From UBA8522 sp964353705 (GTDB lineage: Bacteria > Acidobacteriota > Aminicenantia > Aminicenantales > UBA8522), in NCBI GenBank assembly GCA_964353705.1, contig CAYGXD010000004.1:6599-70598 (forward strand): a DNA stretch of 64,000 bases, in the 5' to 3' direction. Every line of letters begins with the position of its first letter. Position 1 is the stretch's first letter. Shown piece by piece: positions 15,652-23,565 of the stretch. The notes under the pieces were generated by a model. That model was not told where the DNA came from and searched no databases. It saw nothing but the letters and a program-made list of their open reading frames with translations. The position numbers and the translations under genes were made by a program.

Positions 15652-16569
15652 CTAGGCTTCGGCCTCTTTGAGGACGTCGTGGGCGAGCCGGAGCGCCCGC
15701 ACTCCCTCCTCGCCTGTGACCTTTGAAATCTTACCGAGCCGGATACAATCCAGGAAGTTGCGGAGCTCCTTTTTCAGCGGTTCTTCCTTCTGGATCCTCA
15801 GGGTTTTGATGTCCGTCCGGCGGTCCAACGGAAAGACGACGACCTCCTGATCGATGTAGTCGATCGAGTAATAGACGGTCGGCTCGAAGATCCTCAGTTT
15901 CCTCACCTTCCCCTGGTGAACGCGGCTGGCCGTCAGAGTGGCTACACACCCCCCCTTGAATTCCAGCCGGGCGTTGGCGATATCGATCTTGTCGGAAAGG
16001 ACGTGGATCCCTGTGGCCCGGATAATGCCGACGTCATCCTTGATCAGGGCCATGATAATGTCGAGGTCGTGGATCATCAGATCGAGGACGACGTCGATGT
16101 CGAGGGAACGGGAGGAGAAGGAACCCAACCGCTGGACCTCGATGAACCGCGGCTCGCGGAGCATGGTCTCGACCGCTTCGACAGCCGGGTTGAAACGCTC
16201 CAGGTGCCCGACCTGGAGGACGAGGCCGCCGGACTTAGCCGCCGCGACAAGCTCCTCGCCCTGGCCGACCGTTTCTGTGATCGGCTTTTCGACGAGCACC
16301 GCTATTCCGTTCCGCAACAGGTTGAGGGAGATGGAGTGATGAACGGATGTCGGAGTGGCCACGATGGCCGCGTCTATCTCACCCATCATCTCCTCATAGT
16401 TCTGATAGTAGGCGACGCCGTGTCTGTTCCCTATCTCCACGGCCTTCTTGAAATCGATATCGGCCACTCCCTTGAGATCCGCCTCTTCCAGGTAGGAAAG
16501 GATGCGGGCGTGTTGCGTGCCCAGATACCCGACGCCGATGATCCCGACCCTGACTTGTTCCATCGTCAT
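15652..16569 (-). CDS. Gfo/Idh/MocA family oxidoreductase in the lipid A cluster
   Basis: A 305-residue cytosolic NAD(P)-dependent sugar oxidoreductase. Rossmann motif VGIIGVGYLGTQHARIL is near residue 7, and VLVEKPITE near 95 holds the catalytic lysine of the family. The C-terminal domain includes DLMIHDLDIIMALI. Its ATG overlaps the lpxI stop by 4 bases (ATGA), so it belongs to the lipid A operon. Genes of this family next to lpxI are common in deltaproteobacteria; the GnnA subgroup makes 3-keto-UDP-GlcNAc for amide-linked lipid A. No GnnB aminotransferase is here, so GnnA activity is only a possibility. Confidence 0.85.
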   Translation of the reverse strand: MTMEQVRVGIIGVGYLGTQHARILSYLEEADLKGVADIDFKKAVEIGNRHGVAYYQNYEEMMGEIDAAIVATPTSVHHSISLNLLRNGIAVLVEKPITETVGQGEELVAAAKSGGLVLQVGHLERFNPAVEAVETMLREPRFIEVQRLGSFSSRSLDIDVVLDLMIHDLDIIMALIKDDVGIIRATGIHVLSDKIDIANARLEFKGGCVATLTASRVHQGKVRKLRIFEPTVYYSIDYIDQEVVVFPLDRRTDIKTLRIQKEEPLKKELRNFLDCIRLGKISKVTGEEGVRALRLAHDVLKEAEA

Positions 16570-17390
16570 CCTCGCTTCTTGCCGCTGGTCCGGACTACGA
16601 TCGAAATGCCCCGGGAGTCCGCCAAGGAAACCGCTTCATCCTTCTGGAAGAAGGCGACCTTCCCGGCCTCAATCCCGAGCGCAGCCCCGCCCGCCTGCAA
16701 AAGCGCCTGCACGGTGCCCAAACCGATGGCGGGGACATCGACTCTCATGTCCTGAGATGTCCGGCCGGCCTTAACCACGACAAAACCCGGGCCGGCCAGC
16801 CGTCCGCCTCTCCGGATCGCCCGGTCCGTTCCCTCCAGGCCCTCAACGGCGACCACGACGCCGTCCTTGACGACCACTGTCTGGCCGATTTCCAGGTCAG
16901 CCGCCTGCCGGGCGATCCTCAGCCCTAAACCGATATCCGTCAGGGCCGTCCGGTTTGGTGCCGCCTTGGTAAGCACACCAGGCCGGCAGAGATGGGGCGC
17001 CAGAAGAAATCCCGGGCTCAAAACCTTGATTCCCCGGGCCTCCAGCCAGGCAAAAACGGCCTCGTGGAGGTCCGAGGTCGATTTCTTTTTCACGCCCTCC
17101 AGCCGCTTCCAGGTCTCGGCATCGAAATTCTCCCTCCGGAAAACGACGCCGGGCCGGACCTTGCCCAACAGCAAGACCTTGGAAATCCCCTGATTCTTCA
17201 AGAAAGCGAGCGCCCGGCCGAGCTCCCCCGGCCTGACTGAAAGGAAGGAATCGGCGGCATCCTTAAGCCCCGGACCGGATTCCCCCTTGATTCCGAGCAC
17301 GACGCATCGATAGCCGCGGCGACGCAGCTCGGATACGGCCCCGGAAGCGAACGCGCCCGAGCCGGCGACTATTCCGATTCCTCGTCCCAT
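16566..17390 (-). CDS. lpxI: UDP-2,3-diacylglucosamine diphosphatase LpxI
   Basis: A 274-residue enzyme that hydrolyses UDP-2,3-diacylglucosamine to 2,3-diacylglucosamine 1-phosphate, the step done by LpxH elsewhere. Markers: GIGIVAGSGAFASGAVSELRRRGY at the N-terminus, GKVRPGVVF, GLGLRIARQAADLEIGQTVVVKDGVVVAVEGLEGTD near 155, and VDVPAIGLGTVQ near the end. The length is normal. It overlaps the lpxA end by 22 bases and the next gene by 4. It acts in the cytosol on the inner membrane face. Confidence 0.93.
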   Translation of the reverse strand: MGRGIGIVAGSGAFASGAVSELRRRGYRCVVLGIKGESGPGLKDAADSFLSVRPGELGRALAFLKNQGISKVLLLGKVRPGVVFRRENFDAETWKRLEGVKKKSTSDLHEAVFAWLEARGIKVLSPGFLLAPHLCRPGVLTKAAPNRTALTDIGLGLRIARQAADLEIGQTVVVKDGVVVAVEGLEGTDRAIRRGGRLAGPGFVVVKAGRTSQDMRVDVPAIGLGTVQALLQAGGAALGIEAGKVAFFQKDEAVSLADSRGISIVVRTSGKKRG

Positions 17391-18193
17391 TTCCCCGACG
17401 ATTTCTTGATGATCCCTCTCTTGGAAGACTGGACGAAGCGGATGACCTCATCGCGGTCCTCTCCAGCCGGGATCTGGGCCTGGATTCGCTCGATAGCCTG
17501 GCTCGTGTTGAGGTCGGAATAAAAAAGAATCCTGAACATTTCCTTGACGATCTGGATACGCTCCCGCGTGAAGCCCTGCCGCCGCATACCGATCGCGTTG
17601 AAGCCATAAAAAAGGACCGGGCGCATCCCCGCCACCTTGGCGAACGGCACGACGTCCTGGGTCACAACGGTGAATCCGCCGACGTAGGCGAATCGGCCGA
17701 TCCGGTTGAATTGGTGGACGGCGCTGAAGGCGCTGATCGTGGCGAAATCGTCGACGCTGACATGGCCGCCCAAAGTGGCGGCGTTCGTGAAGACAACCGT
17801 GTTGCCGACACGGCAGTCATGGGCGATATGGCTGTAAGCCATGAAATAGCCGTCGTTTCCGACGACCGTCTCCCCGCCCCCCTTGACCGTCCCCCGGTGG
17901 ACGGTGATGAACTCGCGAAAAACGTTCCGGTCGCCGATCCGCACCTTGGTCTCCTCCTGTCGATATCCCACATCTTGAGGCTCGCCCCCGATGACGGAGA
18001 AGGGCGAAAACCGGCAGGATTCCCCGATCTCGGTTGATCCGAGTATCTGGATGTTTCCCTCGAGGCGCGTATTCCGGCGGATTACGACCTTCTCGCCGAT
18101 GACACAGTGGGGTCCGACCCAAACCCCCTCCTCCAGCTGAGCTTGAGGGTGGACGAGGGAGGTCGGATGGACGAAAACTTCACTTCGAGGCAT
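17369..18193 (-). CDS. lpxA: UDP-N-acetylglucosamine acyltransferase LpxA
   Basis: A 274-residue left-handed beta-helix acyltransferase performing the first lipid A step, acylation of UDP-GlcNAc (or its 3-amino analogue). Hexapeptide repeats run through residues 8-200. The catalytic histidine lies in AYSHIAHDC and the substrate loop is GGEPQDVGYRQEETKVRIG. Where E. coli LpxA has GNHATPFGVN, this protein has AGMRPVLFYGFN, a change in the acyl or nucleotide contact region. It overlaps fabZ by 14 bases and lpxI by 22, indicating one operon. Confidence 0.93.
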   Translation of the reverse strand: MPRSEVFVHPTSLVHPQAQLEEGVWVGPHCVIGEKVVIRRNTRLEGNIQILGSTEIGESCRFSPFSVIGGEPQDVGYRQEETKVRIGDRNVFREFITVHRGTVKGGGETVVGNDGYFMAYSHIAHDCRVGNTVVFTNAATLGGHVSVDDFATISAFSAVHQFNRIGRFAYVGGFTVVTQDVVPFAKVAGMRPVLFYGFNAIGMRRQGFTRERIQIVKEMFRILFYSDLNTSQAIERIQAQIPAGEDRDEVIRFVQSSKRGIIKKSSGKWDEESE

Positions 18194-18632
18194 TCGCCTC
18201 CTCGAGGTCGACGACCGCCGCTGAGATCACCCCTTCGGCGACGATCTCCTTATCGACGATGGCCCGTCCCCGGATAGTGGCGAAACGGGCCCGGATCTTG
18301 ATGATCTCCGCCTCGAGCCTGAGCTGATCTCCGGGGACGACGATCTTCCGGAACTTGATATCATGGAGTTTGCTCAGGACGACGAGCTTTCTGGCGGGGT
18401 CGGGGAGCGAATGGTAAAGGAGGATCCCGCCGGCCTGGGCCACCGCTTCGACGACAAGGACCCCGGGCATGATCTTTACTTCCGGGAAATGGCCCTCAAA
18501 AAACGACTCGTTGGCGGTGACGTTCTTTATGGCCACTATAGACTTCCCGGCTTCCACCGAGATGACCCGGTCCACCAAAAGAAAGGGATACCGGTGAGGC
18601 AGAAACCGGAGAATCTCTTCGACTTTAAGCAC
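18180..18632 (-). CDS. fabZ: 3-hydroxyacyl-ACP dehydratase FabZ
   Basis: A 150-residue hotdog-fold enzyme that dehydrates 3-hydroxyacyl-ACP in fatty acid elongation. LPHRYPFLLVDR (residues 10-21) holds the catalytic histidine region, followed by FFEGHFPEVKIMPGVLVVEAVAQAGG with the catalytic glutamate. The start is a GTG at 18632 with a weak SD. Its position between ompH and lpxA is classical: FabZ and LpxA compete for 3-hydroxyacyl-ACP. lpxD and lpxC, often beside it, are missing here. Confidence 0.95.
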   Translation of the reverse strand: MLKVEEILRFLPHRYPFLLVDRVISVEAGKSIVAIKNVTANESFFEGHFPEVKIMPGVLVVEAVAQAGGILLYHSLPDPARKLVVLSKLHDIKFRKIVVPGDQLRLEAEIIKIRARFATIRGRAIVDKEIVAEGVISAAVVDLEEANASK

Positions 18633-18651
18633 GGGCTTCGCTGACAGACGC

Positions 18652-19200
18652 TTACTTGGCCGGCGGCGCCGGGGCGGCCTTGGAAGCGTCGTATCTCTTG
18701 ATGACCTCCTCGGTCAGGTCGACCGAGGGGTTGAAATAGACGGCTCCGCTCTTGGCCAGGTCCAGGATGAGGTCGATGCCCTTCTCTTTCCCCAACGCTT
18801 CGATGATGGGGATGAGCTCGCTCTGGACCTTGTTGAACAGCTTCACCTGAAGATCCTGGAAATCGCGGCCGGCGTCCTCGGCCACGCGCTTTCTGTCGGT
18901 CTGCTTCTTCTGGAGATCGGCGCTCATGTTGTAGGCGGCCTCCTCGGAAAGAGTGAGGCGCTGGGTGTTGATCTTGGTCTCGAGCTGGCGGATCTCGTCA
19001 TCGAGCTTGGTGATGATGCCCTGGTTAACCTTGTCTTTTTCCTGCAGCCGGGCGATGACCCTCTTCCCTTCAGCGGATCTCTCCAGGACATCCTGGGAGT
19101 TGATGACTCCGATCTTGGGAAATTGCTGAGCTGAGCCCAGCGAGGCGGCGGCGACGAAGATCGATAGGAACAGGAGCACTCGGGCGGTCGTTTTCTTCAT
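18652..19200 (-). CDS. OmpH/Skp family periplasmic chaperone
   Basis: A 182-residue exported protein: signal peptide, then KIGVINSQDVLERSAEGKRVIARL, the OmpH/Skp start, and a long helical coiled coil (DDEIRQLETKINTQRLTL, about 65-125) with the C-terminal GKEKGIDLILDLAKSGAVYFNPSVDLTEEVIKRYD. Skp holds unfolded outer-membrane proteins for BamA, whose gene lies directly upstream. An in-frame ATG at 19221 exists, but AGGAGG nine bases before the ATG at 19200 and the signal peptide fix the start. Confidence 0.92.
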   Translation of the reverse strand: MKKTTARVLLFLSIFVAAASLGSAQQFPKIGVINSQDVLERSAEGKRVIARLQEKDKVNQGIITKLDDEIRQLETKINTQRLTLSEEAAYNMSADLQKKQTDRKRVAEDAGRDFQDLQVKLFNKVQSELIPIIEALGKEKGIDLILDLAKSGAVYFNPSVDLTEEVIKRYDASKAAPAPPAK

Positions 19201-19217
19201 GGTCGAATTCCTCCTAA

Positions 19218-21569
19218 TCAAAATGTTGTCCCTATGGCGAACCGAAAATTGAGGTTGGTGTCGCCGGGGTAAACAAGACGGTTATTATAGGCCAAAATCA
19301 GCCGGAAGGGAACCCGCAGGGCCGGGACGAAGATCCGGGCCTCGATTCCCGTGGAGCTGTACATGTCGCGGAAGCTGAGATGCTGCGGTTGGAGATAGGC
19401 ATTGCCGATGTCATAAAAAAGGATCAGGTTGAGCGGTTCGGCGAGATGGAACTGGTACTCGGCGTTGAAGATAAAAGATTTCATCCCTCCCAGCAGCTGC
19501 CCTGTCGGGGAGCGGGGGCCGATCGAATAGATGTCGTAGCCGCGGATGTCGCGCTCTCCCCCAATATAGAATCTCTCCCAGAAGGGGACCTCAGATCCGC
19601 TGGCCGTGAGGATGAACTGATAAACGGCGTGCAAACCGAAGACTTGCTTGGACAGGGTCGGATGCCAGTAGGTGAACTCGAGCTTAGGCTTTAAGAATGT
19701 GACATCGCCGCCCAGCGGTCCCCCCGCATATTTAAGGGAGGCCAAAGCCATGGTCCCGCGGCTCGGGGTCAAAGGGCTGTCCACAGTGGACCTGTAAACC
19801 GTCGGGATGATGGCGCTGACCGTATATTTGCCGTATCCATATCCGGGATAGTAGCCCGGATTGCCTCCTCCATAACCCGGATAGCCTCCTCCATAACCCG
19901 GGTAGCCGGGATAGCCTCCTGAGTAAGTGGACGGACGGATGTCGACTTTTTCATAGCTGTACGTCAGGTTTCCCCGAATGTAGCCCCTGAGCCTTGCACC
20001 CGTGATGATATCGGCGCCCCGGCCCTTCCGGTCGTAGAGATACGGCATGACGATGTAGCGGTCGTAGATATTGAAACCGACGGTTATGGGCAGGTCGAAA
20101 ATATAGGGTTCGGAGAATCCGAACACATAGTTCTTGACTCTCTTCCCGTATTGGGCCGTTATCTCCAGGTTCTCACCCGCGCCGAGGAAATTCACGGTCG
20201 AATAGCTGGCCATGACAAAGAACCCTTCATAGCCGCTGTAGCCGGCCGTGAACTGGATGTTGTTCCTCTGGAGTTCTTTGACGTTGATAACGGCCTCCAT
20301 CTGGGTGGGGTCCTCAGGGTTGGGTTTTATGTCCGGCTCCTTCTCCAGGTCCACCAGGCCGAGCTGCTTGATGCGGAGGATGCTGTCCTTGAACAGGGCC
20401 AGGCTGAACCGGTCTCCCTCGCGCAGCAGCATCTCGCGGCGGATGACCTTGTCTTTGGTGTAGTTATTCCCCCGGAATTCCAGCCTGGAGAGAAAGGCCA
20501 CTTCCCCCTCGTATATATTGTAGGCCACGTTGACGCGCTTGTTCTTGGGATCGAGGCTTTCAATGGGCATGACCTGGACATAGAGATAGCCGACGTTACG
20601 GTAGGCATCTCCGATGTCCGTGACGGCCTTCTCCCTGATCTTGGTGCTGTAAACCTGGCCCTTCTGGAGTTTGACCAGGCTGCGGAGGTAATCGAGGGAA
20701 ACAGCCTTGCTCCCTTCCACGGTGACTTCGCCCACGGAATAACGGTAGCCGGCATTCACCGGGAAGATGAGCCTCATCATCTTCTGTTCTTTCATGAAGA
20801 CGGTCCGCCTGCTCATTTCCTCGATGCGAGGGACATCAACGGTGGCCTCCATATACCCGTTTTCCTGGAACTTCGCCCTGATGTTCTCCAGGTCTTCCTG
20901 GAGCTTGTTCTCTTTGTAAACGTCCTTGCCCCCAATCCAGGAGAAGAAGCTGTGCGGCCGGTTCGATTTCATCGCCAATTGCAGCTCGCTCTGGGGGATC
21001 TTGGGACGGCCGGCGAAGACGACTTCGCCGACCCGGACTTTAGGTCCCTCATCGATCTTGAAGAGCAGATCCATCTCGTTCTTGCCTTTCTTCTCCGTTT
21101 GGACATCGACCTTGGCGGCATAGAGCCCTTTTTCCAGAAGAAGGTCTATGATCGTTTCCTTGACCTTCTGGACCTTGGCGGAACTGTAGTAGGAATACGG
21201 CAGAACGTACTCGTCCTTCTCCTTGAGCTTATTGACGATATCGTCCTCTTTGACCTTTTTCCCCGTCTTATACGTGATGGACTTGATGACCGGGTTCTCT
21301 TCGACCGTGATCTTGACGACTTTGCCCTCCAAGCCCTCCCCCCCCTCGATCTTCAGGTTGGAGAAGAAGCCCGTGGACCAGAGCACCCGGAAATCCTTGC
21401 GCAACGAATCCTCGTTGAAATAGTCCCCCTCTCTCGAGGTCAGATAATAGAGTATGGTCTCAGGGGTGACCCTGTCGTTGCCGACGATCTCGATTTTTTC
21501 GATGCGCTCCTGGGCGGCCAGGGCCAGGGGCAGAAACAATGGCACCAGAAGCCAGACTAACCTCTTCAT
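19218..21569 (-). CDS. bamA: Outer-membrane protein assembly factor BamA
   Basis: A 783-residue Omp85 protein that inserts beta-barrel proteins into the outer membrane. A signal peptide is followed by five POTRA domains (about 25-430, e.g. RIEKIEIVGNDRVTPETI at the first) and a 16-strand barrel with the conserved RFYIGGERDIRGYDIYSIGPRS segment near 680 and a C-terminal aromatic (GTTF). Unusually, residues about 549-580 are a Gly-Tyr-Pro-rich repeat in an extracellular or periplasmic barrel loop. I chose the ATG at 21569, next to two AAGGA copies, over an ATG at 21593. It is followed by ompH, the usual order. Confidence 0.95.
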   Translation of the reverse strand: MKRLVWLLVPLFLPLALAAQERIEKIEIVGNDRVTPETILYYLTSREGDYFNEDSLRKDFRVLWSTGFFSNLKIEGGEGLEGKVVKITVEENPVIKSITYKTGKKVKEDDIVNKLKEKDEYVLPYSYYSSAKVQKVKETIIDLLLEKGLYAAKVDVQTEKKGKNEMDLLFKIDEGPKVRVGEVVFAGRPKIPQSELQLAMKSNRPHSFFSWIGGKDVYKENKLQEDLENIRAKFQENGYMEATVDVPRIEEMSRRTVFMKEQKMMRLIFPVNAGYRYSVGEVTVEGSKAVSLDYLRSLVKLQKGQVYSTKIREKAVTDIGDAYRNVGYLYVQVMPIESLDPKNKRVNVAYNIYEGEVAFLSRLEFRGNNYTKDKVIRREMLLREGDRFSLALFKDSILRIKQLGLVDLEKEPDIKPNPEDPTQMEAVINVKELQRNNIQFTAGYSGYEGFFVMASYSTVNFLGAGENLEITAQYGKRVKNYVFGFSEPYIFDLPITVGFNIYDRYIVMPYLYDRKGRGADIITGARLRGYIRGNLTYSYEKVDIRPSTYSGGYPGYPGYGGGYPGYGGGNPGYYPGYGYGKYTVSAIIPTVYRSTVDSPLTPSRGTMALASLKYAGGPLGGDVTFLKPKLEFTYWHPTLSKQVFGLHAVYQFILTASGSEVPFWERFYIGGERDIRGYDIYSIGPRSPTGQLLGGMKSFIFNAEYQFHLAEPLNLILFYDIGNAYLQPQHLSFRDMYSSTGIEARIFVPALRVPFRLILAYNNRLVYPGDTNLNFRFAIGTTF
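19835..19925 (-). repeat. Short tandem repeat encoding GYPGYGGG units inside bamA
   Basis: Within bamA, a near-21-base unit (GGCTATCCGGGTTATGGAGGA and variants) recurs in frame two to three times and decays at the edges. It encodes a GYP/GYGG-rich stretch. The array stays in frame and lies between predicted barrel strands. Confidence 0.8.
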
Positions 21570-21578
21570 TTCCTTATC

Positions 21579-21607
21579 CTTATACCATATCACCGCGATT
21601 TTTCCAA
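21579..21607 (-). promoter_or_regulatory. Candidate promoter for bamA
   Basis: On the minus strand TTGGAA (21602-21607) and TATAAG (21579-21584) are spaced 17 bases. The -10 box ends only nine bases before the ATG at 21569, so the transcript would be nearly leaderless. A 7-bp inverted repeat GTTCCGG/CCGGAAC (21608-21642, 21-base loop) abuts the -35 box. Confidence 0.45.
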
Positions 21608-21671
21608 GTTCCGGAATGGGGCGACAGAAAGCCTCCCGGAACGTGGCTCAATAACTAGAACGGCCGCCGGC

Positions 21672-22349
21672 TCAAATGCGTTTCAGCCGCCCGTCCTCCA
21701 TGACATAGACCTTCCGGCAGAAAGCGGCGATTTTTTCGTTGTGGGTGACCACGATCGAAGTCAGCCCCCTTCGGATATGGAGGTCCTGGATCAAGCCCAT
21801 GATGGCTTCCCCCGTCTTCCAGTCCAGGTTACCCGTGGGCTCGTCGGCCAGAAGAAGTTGCGGGTCATTGACCAGGGCCCGGGCCACGGCCACCCGCTGC
21901 TGCTCTCCCCCGGATAGCCGGCTGGGCTTCTGCCCGGCCTTGTCCTCCAGGAAAACTTCCTTCAGGATGGCCAGGGCTCGTCCGGCGGCTTCCCGCCTGT
22001 CCAGCCCCCGGATGAGGAGGGGAAGACAGACGTTCTCGAGGGCCGTGAACTCGGGGAGAAGATGGTAGAATTGAAACACAAAGCCGATCTTTTCATTGCG
22101 CAGGCGGGCCTTTTCCCGCTCGTCCTTGGCCTGGATATCCTCCCCGTCGAGAAGGATGGTCCCTTCGGTCGGCCGGTCGAGGCCGCCGAGGAGGTTGAGG
22201 AAGGTCGTCTTCCCCACTCCGGAAGCGCCCATGACGGCCACCAGATCGCCCCGCTCGAGGACGAAGTCGAGCCCCTCGAAAATCCGGAGATCCCCCTTGG
22301 GCATGGGGTAGGACTTGCCGACATTCTCGGTGACGAGCAGGTTATTCAT
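21672..22349 (-). CDS. lolD: Lipoprotein-releasing ABC transporter ATPase LolD
   Basis: A 225-residue ATPase that powers release of lipoproteins from the inner membrane. Walker A GASGVGKTTFL is near residue 39, signature LSGGEQQRVAVARAL near 143, Walker B LLLADEPTGNLD near 163, and the family-typical VVTHNEKIA follows. It overlaps the end of the permease gene by 8 bases. MacB-type ATPases look similar, but the partner is of LolC/E type. Confidence 0.93.
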   Translation of the reverse strand: MNNLLVTENVGKSYPMPKGDLRIFEGLDFVLERGDLVAVMGASGVGKTTFLNLLGGLDRPTEGTILLDGEDIQAKDEREKARLRNEKIGFVFQFYHLLPEFTALENVCLPLLIRGLDRREAAGRALAILKEVFLEDKAGQKPSRLSGGEQQRVAVARALVNDPQLLLADEPTGNLDWKTGEAIMGLIQDLHIRRGLTSIVVTHNEKIAAFCRKVYVMEDGRLKRI

Positions 22350-23559
22350 ATTTCAACGCCACCACGGGGTCGACTCTCGAAGCGCGGTGCGACGGGAACA
22401 GCGTCGAGAGGAGGCTGATGGACAGGCTGACCCCGACAATGATCATTAAATCGATCGGCTTTATATGGAATGGGACATAGGAGATCTGGTAGATATCGAC
22501 GGGCACCTTGATCAACTGAAAGGTGTTGGCAAGCCAGCAGGAGAAGAGGCCGAGCAGCACGCCTCCCGTCGTCCCGATGAACCCGATCATCGCTCCCTGC
22601 AGGAAGAATATCTTCCGGATGCTCCCGGAAGGCGCTCCGATGGCCATCAGGATCCCGATGTCCCGGGTCTTCTCCATGACCATCAGGATGAGAGTGGCGA
22701 TGATGTTCAGAGCGGCCACGACGACGATCAGAGTGATGGTCAGGAACATGATGTTCTTCTCAAGTTTCAAAGCCGAGAAAAGGGAGCGGTTGAGATCCAT
22801 CCAGGTCGTCACGTACGTCGTCGGCGGCAGGACGAGCCGCAGATCCTCCGCCACCTCGGGGGCCCGGAAGATATCGGCGATCTTGATCTGGAGGTGGTTG
22901 ATCCTGTCCTCCAGGCCGAAGAACTTTTGGGCACTGAAGAGCGAGATCAAGGCGGTCGTCGAATCAAATTCATACAGGCCGGTGGAAAAGAGGCCGCTGA
23001 CCAGGAACCTCTTTGTCTTGGGGATGAGCCCCAGAGGCGAAAGCCGGGAGGAGGACGTCAGTATGGTGACCACATCCCCGAGGCTCGCGCCGATCGAGAA
23101 GGCCAACTCCTTGCCGAGGACGATGCCCTCCCGGGGAGAGTCGGAAGGAAGCGATCCCTGGTCCAGCTTGGACAACCAGGGGGAATGCGCCTTATCGCGT
23201 TCGAAATCGATCCCCTTCAGCATCCCGCCCTTGCTCTTGTAGGGCCCGCTGATAAGAACCATGTCGTAGATGATCGGCGAGACGACCTGAATGCCCTTCA
23301 CCCCCCGCACCTGATCGATCAGGTCCTGATAGCCGCTCAGCCCCTCACCGCTCAGGTCGGAGACCATGATGTGGGAGGTCGCTCCCAGGATCTTGTCCTG
23401 AACGTCCTGCTGGAAACCGGTGATCAAAGCCAAGGCGATGACGAGGGCCATGACCCCGATCGCGATCCCCAGGGTCGAAATGAAGGTGATCACGGAGATA
23501 AAAGCCTGCTTCCTCTTGGCCCTGAGGTAGCGCGAGGCGATGAAAAGTTCGTAGCCCAT
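22342..23559 (-). CDS. lolC: Lipoprotein-releasing ABC transporter permease LolC/LolE type
   Basis: A 405-residue inner-membrane protein. It starts MGYELFIASRYLRAKRKQAFISVITFISTLGIAIGVMAL (first TM), has a periplasmic domain of about 210 residues, then three TM segments in the FtsX domain (IMFLTITLIVVVAALNIIATLILMV..TRDIGILMAIGA). A single permease gene implies a homodimeric LolCD-like complex (LolF type) rather than LolCDE. lysS lies 6 bases upstream, lolD overlaps downstream. Confidence 0.93.
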   Translation of the reverse strand: MGYELFIASRYLRAKRKQAFISVITFISTLGIAIGVMALVIALALITGFQQDVQDKILGATSHIMVSDLSGEGLSGYQDLIDQVRGVKGIQVVSPIIYDMVLISGPYKSKGGMLKGIDFERDKAHSPWLSKLDQGSLPSDSPREGIVLGKELAFSIGASLGDVVTILTSSSRLSPLGLIPKTKRFLVSGLFSTGLYEFDSTTALISLFSAQKFFGLEDRINHLQIKIADIFRAPEVAEDLRLVLPPTTYVTTWMDLNRSLFSALKLEKNIMFLTITLIVVVAALNIIATLILMVMEKTRDIGILMAIGAPSGSIRKIFFLQGAMIGFIGTTGGVLLGLFSCWLANTFQLIKVPVDIYQISYVPFHIKPIDLMIIVGVSLSISLLSTLFPSHRASRVDPVVALKYE

Positions 23560-23565
23560 GGAGCC

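Noticed and set aside
19835..19925. CRISPR-like or intergenic repeat
   Set aside because: The repeats are in frame within bamA, contiguous without spacers, and encode a simple peptide pattern.
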